From NCBI RefSeq assembly GCF_026153355.1, contig NZ_CP110636.1, positions 4,092,001 through 4,156,000 of the forward strand: a stretch of DNA of 64,000 bases, given 5' to 3'. Origin of the DNA: Streptomyces endophytica (lineage in GTDB: Bacteria > Actinomycetota > Actinomycetes > Streptomycetales > Streptomycetaceae). A program made the position numbers and the translations under genes. Below the pieces are notes generated by a model that saw only the letters and a list, made by a program, of their open reading frames with translations, did not search any database and was not told where the DNA came from. This document shows, one piece after another, positions 60,118-64,000 of this stretch (position 1 is its first letter; every line of letters begins with the position of its first letter).

Positions 60118-60575
60118 CCTGAGTCAGGGCTCCTCTCCACATGTCGAATGCCACGGACGGGTATGTCCGCCAGGCGGTGTCGAGCCTACCCCCGCAACTG
60201 CGGGCGTCTTTTCGACGCTCATTCGGCGTTTTCGGTGCTCAGTCGCTGCGTGGCCGTCGCGGAGGTTCGTCGCTTCGGGCAACCGAATCGCCGGATCGGA
60301 CATTCCCGGCCCGGCGGCCACGGCCATACGACCAGACTGCCGGGCGACGGTCCCGCCCGCCTCCTGAACAACGGGCGAACGCCCGGGGAAAGCTGCCACC
60401 GCCACCGGGCCGCGCGGGCCCCAACACGACCCCACCCCCGCGAAGATCGCCGTATGGCCAACGTCTAAAGTGGCGTGGTACGCGCAAGCTTTTACCCGGT
60501 TCACGGGGTCGTAAGGCTTGCGAGCCTTATTTCCATCCGCGGCGGGAGCCGCTGATGTTACTTCCAGGGGTGTGC
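60118..60575. other. Divergent promoter region between tkt and ctaB
   Basis: About 458 nt with no gene of coding character. TAGGCT read on the minus strand near 60181-60187 may be the tkt -10. A hairpin/palindrome lies at 60512-60529. The open frame running into ctaB from 60141 lacks coding character. Confidence 0.45.
60512..60529. promoter_or_regulatory. Palindrome upstream of ctaB, shared with uvrA
   Basis: TAAGGCT-TGCG-AGCCTTA followed by TTT. Its inner GGCTTGCGAGCC is identical to the element at 31775-31786. Either a factor-independent terminator/attenuator or a protein-binding site. Confidence 0.5.
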
Positions 60576-61526
60576 GTGACGGCCGTCGAATCCCGTCCTG
60601 CGGGGGTGCTCTCCGAGAGCCCGGGGGGTCCGGGGCACCGTCCGTTCGGGGCCCGTGTGAAGGCCTTCGTGGCGCTGACCAAGCCGCGTGTCATCGAGCT
60701 CCTGCTGATGACGACGATCCCCGTGATGTTCCTGGCGGCGGGCGGCGTCCCCGACCTGTGGCTGGTGTTCGCGACCTGCGTCGGCGGTTACCTCTCCGCC
60801 GGCGGCGCGGCCGCCTACAACATGTACATCGACCGGGACATCGACGCCCTGATGGACCGCACGTCCCAGCGGCCCCTGGTCACCGGCATGGTCTCGCCGC
60901 GCGAGTGCCTGGTCTTCGCGACCGCCCTCGCGGTGGGTTCCACCGCCTGGTTCTGGGTCTTCGTCAACCCGCTGTCGGCGATGCTGTCGCTCGGGGCGCT
61001 GCTTTTCTACGTGGTCGTCTACACGATGATCCTCAAGCGCCGCACCTCGCAGAACATCGTCTGGGGCGGCATCGCGGGCTGCATGCCGGTCTTCATCGGC
61101 TGGTCCGCGGTGACGAATTCGGTCTCCTGGGCCGCGCTGGTCCTCTTCCTCGTCATCTTCTTCTGGACGCCGCCGCACTACTGGCCGCTGTCGATGAAGG
61201 CCAAGGACGACTACGAGCGGGTCGGCGTGCCGATGCTGCCGGTGATCGCGGGCAACAAGGCCGTGGCCCGGCAGATCGTCGCCTACAGCTGGGTGATGGT
61301 CCTGGTCTCGCTGCTGCTGCAGCCGCTGGGCTACACCGGCTGGTTCTACACCGCGGTCGCGGTCGCCTGCGGCGCCTTCTGGCTGAAGGAGGCGCACGCC
61401 CTGCAGTCCCGCGCCAAGGCCGGCATCACCGGGCCCAAGCTCAAGGAGATGCGGCTGTTCCACTGGTCCATCACCTATGTGTCCCTGCTGTTCGTCGCCG
61501 TCGCCGTGGATCCCTTCCTTCGGTGA
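60576..61526 (+). CDS. ctaB: Protoheme IX farnesyltransferase (haem O synthase)
   Basis: 316 residues. The GTG at 60576 (V-TAVESRPAGVLSES) has AGGGG at 60566-60570; an ATG at 60555 is less well placed. UbiA-type membrane prenyltransferase with about nine helices: ALTKPRVIELLLMTTIPVMF, AAYNMYIDRDIDALMDRTSQRPL (N-x-x-x-D-x-x-x-D metal/prenyl site), VYTMILKRRTSQNIVWGGIA and WTPPHYWPLSMKAKDDYERV. Adds a farnesyl group to haem B to make haem O for aa3-type cytochrome oxidase. Confidence 0.95.
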   Translation: MTAVESRPAGVLSESPGGPGHRPFGARVKAFVALTKPRVIELLLMTTIPVMFLAAGGVPDLWLVFATCVGGYLSAGGAAAYNMYIDRDIDALMDRTSQRPLVTGMVSPRECLVFATALAVGSTAWFWVFVNPLSAMLSLGALLFYVVVYTMILKRRTSQNIVWGGIAGCMPVFIGWSAVTNSVSWAALVLFLVIFFWTPPHYWPLSMKAKDDYERVGVPMLPVIAGNKAVARQIVAYSWVMVLVSLLLQPLGYTGWFYTAVAVACGAFWLKEAHALQSRAKAGITGPKLKEMRLFHWSITYVSLLFVAVAVDPFLR

Positions 61527-61550
61527 TTACTCGTGGGTAGCATGCTGTCC

Positions 61551-61925
61551 ATGGCAGACACCCAGCAGGCGGACGAGACGGCGGTCGGCGCGGCGGCCGC
61601 CACCAAGGACGAGAAGCGGGCCGGCAAGCGCGCCGCGCGGCTCGCCCGGCAGATCCGCGCCTTCGCCGACTCCCACGGCGGCAGCGCCGAGGGCCAGCTC
61701 GCGCACATCGCCCGCGGCAGCGTCCGGATCGCCCTCGTCGGGGCCAACGGCGAGTGGGGCAACCTCGTCGCCGGCACGTACGACGAGGCCAAGGACGCCG
61801 CGGCCCGGGCCGGCCTCACCCTCCATGACGACTTCGACGGCGACCTCGCCGCCAAGGTCCGCACCGGCCGCTACGAGTGGTCCCGCATGGCGGGCATCCA
61901 GCTGGGCGGCCCGGCCAACGCTTGA
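61551..61925 (+). CDS. Conserved hypothetical protein next to ctaB
   Basis: 124 residues from ATG at 61551 (MADTQQADETAVGAAAATKD); an ATG 9 nt earlier is possible. An N-terminal charged helix (DEKRAGKRAARLARQIRAFA) precedes a compact domain (GQLAHIARGSVRIALVGANG EWGNLVAGTYDEAKDAA ... GRYEWSRMAGIQLGGPANA). No membrane segment or catalytic motif. I do not recognise a named family. Confidence 0.75.
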   Translation: MADTQQADETAVGAAAATKDEKRAGKRAARLARQIRAFADSHGGSAEGQLAHIARGSVRIALVGANGEWGNLVAGTYDEAKDAAARAGLTLHDDFDGDLAAKVRTGRYEWSRMAGIQLGGPANA

Positions 61926-62055
61926 GGCGGTGCGGCGGCGCGCCGGGGCGCGCGAGAGGAAGCGGAGCCCGCTACCTCACCACCCCCTCGTCCGTTAGGC
62001 CCACCGGGCGCGGCGCTCGTGCCACGCCCGGCGGGCTCTCGGCGAGGAGGAGCGG

Positions 62056-63120
62056 ATGGACGGCATTCCCTTCCCGACGGATCAGCCACCGCTCATCGAT
62101 CAGTACAGCCACGGCGCCGTGCACGGCGAACTCGGCCTCGGCTCGTTCGAGACCCATCTGGCCGCCGCGGTCGGCGCGCACGGCCCGGCCCCCGCCGGCA
62201 CGAGCTACTTCGACAGCTTCACCGGCCTCGCGATACGCCGCTGGTGCCCCCCGCTGCTCGGCCTGGAGCCGCACTGCCCGCCGGCCCGCTATCTGGCCCG
62301 CAGACGCGAGGTGGGCGCCTATACGGCGGGCCGGATGCTGCTCCGCGGCTCCGGCATCGGCACCTTCCTGCTGGAGGCCGGCACCCCCAGCGAACTGACC
62401 TCGGCCGCCGAGATCGCCACCGCCGCCGAGGCCCGCGCCCACGAGGTCGTACGGCTCGAACCGCTCGCCGAGCAGGTCGCCGACACCTCCGGCAGCGTCG
62501 AATCCTTCATCGGCTACACCGCCGAGGCGCTCTACGCGGCGGCCCAGCACGCCATCGCCTTCGCCTCCGGCGCCACCTACTGCGACGGACACGCCCCCGA
62601 GGCCGGCGAGGTGCGGCGCGCCGCGGACCGCTGGCTGCGCGCCCGCCGGCCCGGCGACCGGCTCGCCGAACCGGCCCTCGTACGGCACCTGCTGTGGAGC
62701 GCGGTCGCCACCGGACTGCCCGTACAGCTGCACTGCCCCGACCCGCGGCCGCTGGCCGGGTTCCTGCGGGCCACCACCGGGATCGGCGCGGACCTGGTCC
62801 TGCTGCCCGCGGCCCCGCACCACCGCCGGGCCGCCCAGCTCGCCGCCGCGCACGCCCATGTGTACGCCGACACCGGGCCCTGCCCCGAGGAGACCCTGCC
62901 GCACGCGCCGTTCGGCAAGCTGCTGTTCTCCTCCGGCGCCCGCGGGCTGCCCGAGCTCTACGTGACCGGCGCCCGGTCCTTCCTGCGCGCCATGGACCGC
63001 CTCGTACGGGAGTGGACCGCCGAGGGGCTGTGCGGGCCGGACGACGGGCGGCGGATCACCGAGATGATCGCGTCCGGGACGGCCCGCCGGGTCTACCGGC
63101 TCGACGCGGACGCCACCTGA
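62056..63120 (+). CDS. Amidohydrolase-family protein with altered metal-site residues
   Basis: 354 residues, complete. ATG behind GAGGAGGAGCGG. TIM-barrel amidohydrolase architecture: LIDQYSHGAVHGELGLGSFE (usual D-x-H-x-H is D-Q-Y-S-H), GLPVQLHCPDPRPLAGFL (H226 kept), DLVLLPAAPHHRRAAQLAAA (family LLHC is LLPA) and APFGKLLFSSGARGLPELYV (family SSDA is SSGA). At least three usual metal or catalytic positions are changed, so catalysis by the standard mechanism is doubtful. Its last 28 nt overlap ctaA on the other strand. Confidence 0.78.
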   Translation: MDGIPFPTDQPPLIDQYSHGAVHGELGLGSFETHLAAAVGAHGPAPAGTSYFDSFTGLAIRRWCPPLLGLEPHCPPARYLARRREVGAYTAGRMLLRGSGIGTFLLEAGTPSELTSAAEIATAAEARAHEVVRLEPLAEQVADTSGSVESFIGYTAEALYAAAQHAIAFASGATYCDGHAPEAGEVRRAADRWLRARRPGDRLAEPALVRHLLWSAVATGLPVQLHCPDPRPLAGFLRATTGIGADLVLLPAAPHHRRAAQLAAAHAHVYADTGPCPEETLPHAPFGKLLFSSGARGLPELYVTGARSFLRAMDRLVREWTAEGLCGPDDGRRITEMIASGTARRVYRLDADAT

Positions 63121-64000
63121 GGCTCCGCGGGCTCGCCGTCCGCGGCGGCGGCCGGCGCGTCGCCGTCCGCGGGCCCGTCCTCCGGGAGCGGTCCGCGGTC
63201 GCGCAGGGAGAGCGCCACCCGCAGCACGGCGATCCACACCAGCGTCGAGCCCAGCATGTGCAGCCCGATGACGATCTCGGGCAGGCCCAGGAAGTACTGG
63301 ACGTAGCCGATGACGCCCTGCAGCGCGATGCAGGCGAGCAGTTCCAGCACCCTCCGGCGGGCGGTGGCCGGTGCCTTGACGGCGCGCAGGGCGAACCACA
63401 GGGCGACGGTCAGGCCGACGACGATGTAGACGAAGTCGACGTGGAGCTGGGTGATCTCCTGCCAGTTCAGCGGGATGCGGTGGACCTTGTGGGCGTCGCC
63501 GGCGTGCGGGCCGGTGCCGGTGACGACCGTGCCGATGACGGTCAGCGCGCCGGTCGCCGCCACCAGCAGCCAGGCCAGCTGCCCGACCGGGCGGGTGGCC
63601 ACGTCACGCGGTGCGTCGTCGCCCTCGCCGGCCCGCTGCCAGCTCAGCACGGCGACCGTGAGCAGCGTCGTGGACAGCAGGAAGTGCGCCGCGACGAGGT
63701 ACGGGTTCAGGCCGGTCAGGACGACGATGCCGCCCCAGACCGCGTTGCCCATCACGATCCAGAACTGCGCCCAGCCGAGTCGGGTGAGCGAGCGGCGCCG
63801 CGGGTGCCGGGCGCGGGCGGCGATGATGAACAGCCCGACGAACGCGCACAGCACGTACGTCAGCATGCGGTTGCCGAACTCGATGAGGCCGTTGATGCCC
63901 ATGGCGTGGGTCGGCGTGAGGCTCTCCGGCGTGCACTTCGGCCAGGTCGAGCAGCCCAGTCCGGACTGCGTGAGCCGGACCGCGCCGCCGGTCACGACGA
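63093..64000 (-). CDS. ctaA: Haem A synthase, CtaA/Cox15 (5' end beyond window)
   Basis: At least 302 residues visible; the N-terminus lies past 64000. Membrane protein with about seven visible helices. VTGGAVRLTQSGLGCSTWPKCT is the conserved extracytoplasmic loop after helix 1, with its Cys. FGNRMLTYVLCAFVGLFIIA, NAVWGGIVVLTGLNPYLVAAHF, VTGTGPHAGDAHKVHRIPLN (haem-ligand region) and VIGLHMLGSTLVWIAVLRVA carry conserved His residues. The C-terminal ~45 residues are a Pro/Asp/Ala tail. Oxidises haem O from CtaB to haem A. Confidence 0.93.
   Translation of the reverse strand, partial: VVTGGAVRLTQSGLGCSTWPKCTPESLTPTHAMGINGLIEFGNRMLTYVLCAFVGLFIIAARARHPRRRSLTRLGWAQFWIVMGNAVWGGIVVLTGLNPYLVAAHFLLSTTLLTVAVLSWQRAGEGDDAPRDVATRPVGQLAWLLVAATGALTVIGTVVTGTGPHAGDAHKVHRIPLNWQEITQLHVDFVYIVVGLTVALWFALRAVKAPATARRRVLELLACIALQGVIGYVQYFLGLPEIVIGLHMLGSTLVWIAVLRVALSLRDRGPLPEDGPADGDAPAAAADGEPAEPQVASASSR

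Overview
The window is chromosomal DNA of a Streptomyces (or very close actinomycete). The evidence is extreme GC content with strong third-position GC, many GTG starts, mycothiol-type enzymes, WhiA, and the gene order uvrC-rapZ-yvcK-whiA-gap-pgk-tpiA-secG-rbpA-like-pgi facing pgl-opcA-zwf-tal-tkt-ctaB-ctaA. That order is the conserved streptomycete core. No prophage, insertion sequence, CRISPR array, tRNA or rRNA gene was found.

Layout. 0-3.4 kb: small genes (cupin, TPR, DUF6343) and a UvrD-like helicase. 3.6-9.9 kb: an operon of a SNF2 helicase, a SWIM zinc-finger protein and a Helicase_C_3-type protein. 9.9-12.7 kb: an RNA ligase and an FAD oxidoreductase. 13.4-18.7 kb: quinone oxidoreductase, IclR regulator, a small protein with an RHIM-like amyloid motif, a uridine-kinase-like protein, a WGR/beta-propeller protein and an orphan PemK/MazF. 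18.7-23.6 kb: DUF1697, ogt, secreted GDPD and uvrB. 23.7-27.6 kb: two TerD-family genes and a TerC-family membrane protein behind a manganese (yybP-ykoY) riboswitch. 27.7-31.7 kb: MBL hydrolase, mycothiol-dependent enzyme, FAD monooxygenase and a divergent TetR. 31.9-35 kb: uvrA. 35-38.5 kb: a LacI-controlled polyol/sugar locus. 38.7-42.1 kb: Rieske lipoprotein, XRE regulator, secreted cysteine protease and a surface-anchored-looking partner. 42.1-47.2 kb: uvrC-rapZ-yvcK-whiA. 47.4-53.4 kb: glycolysis plus secG and an RbpA-family gene. 53.4-60.1 kb: pentose-phosphate operon. 60.5-64 kb: haem O/A synthesis (ctaB; ctaA cut by the window end) and two conserved genes.

Regulation. Five promoters match the actinobacterial DNA-damage (PafBC, 'RecA-NDp') consensus TTGTCRGTG-N8-TANNNT exactly: uvrB, uvrC, ogt, the WGR/beta-propeller gene and a TetR gene. 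In four of them the -10 hexamer lies only 6-7 nt from the start codon, implying leaderless mRNAs. A sixth, imperfect copy lies before the SNF2 helicase. The window therefore carries much of a DNA-repair regulon, and the WGR and TetR genes look like new members.

Sequence quality. Many genes are split by single-base losses, often in C or G runs. These include genes that are essential or central to metabolism (tkt, rapZ, the rbpA-like gene). Breaks are very dense in the first 12 kb, with seven in the SNF2 gene alone. This looks like consensus error rather than gene decay, and frameshifted genes are annotated over their full reconstructed span.
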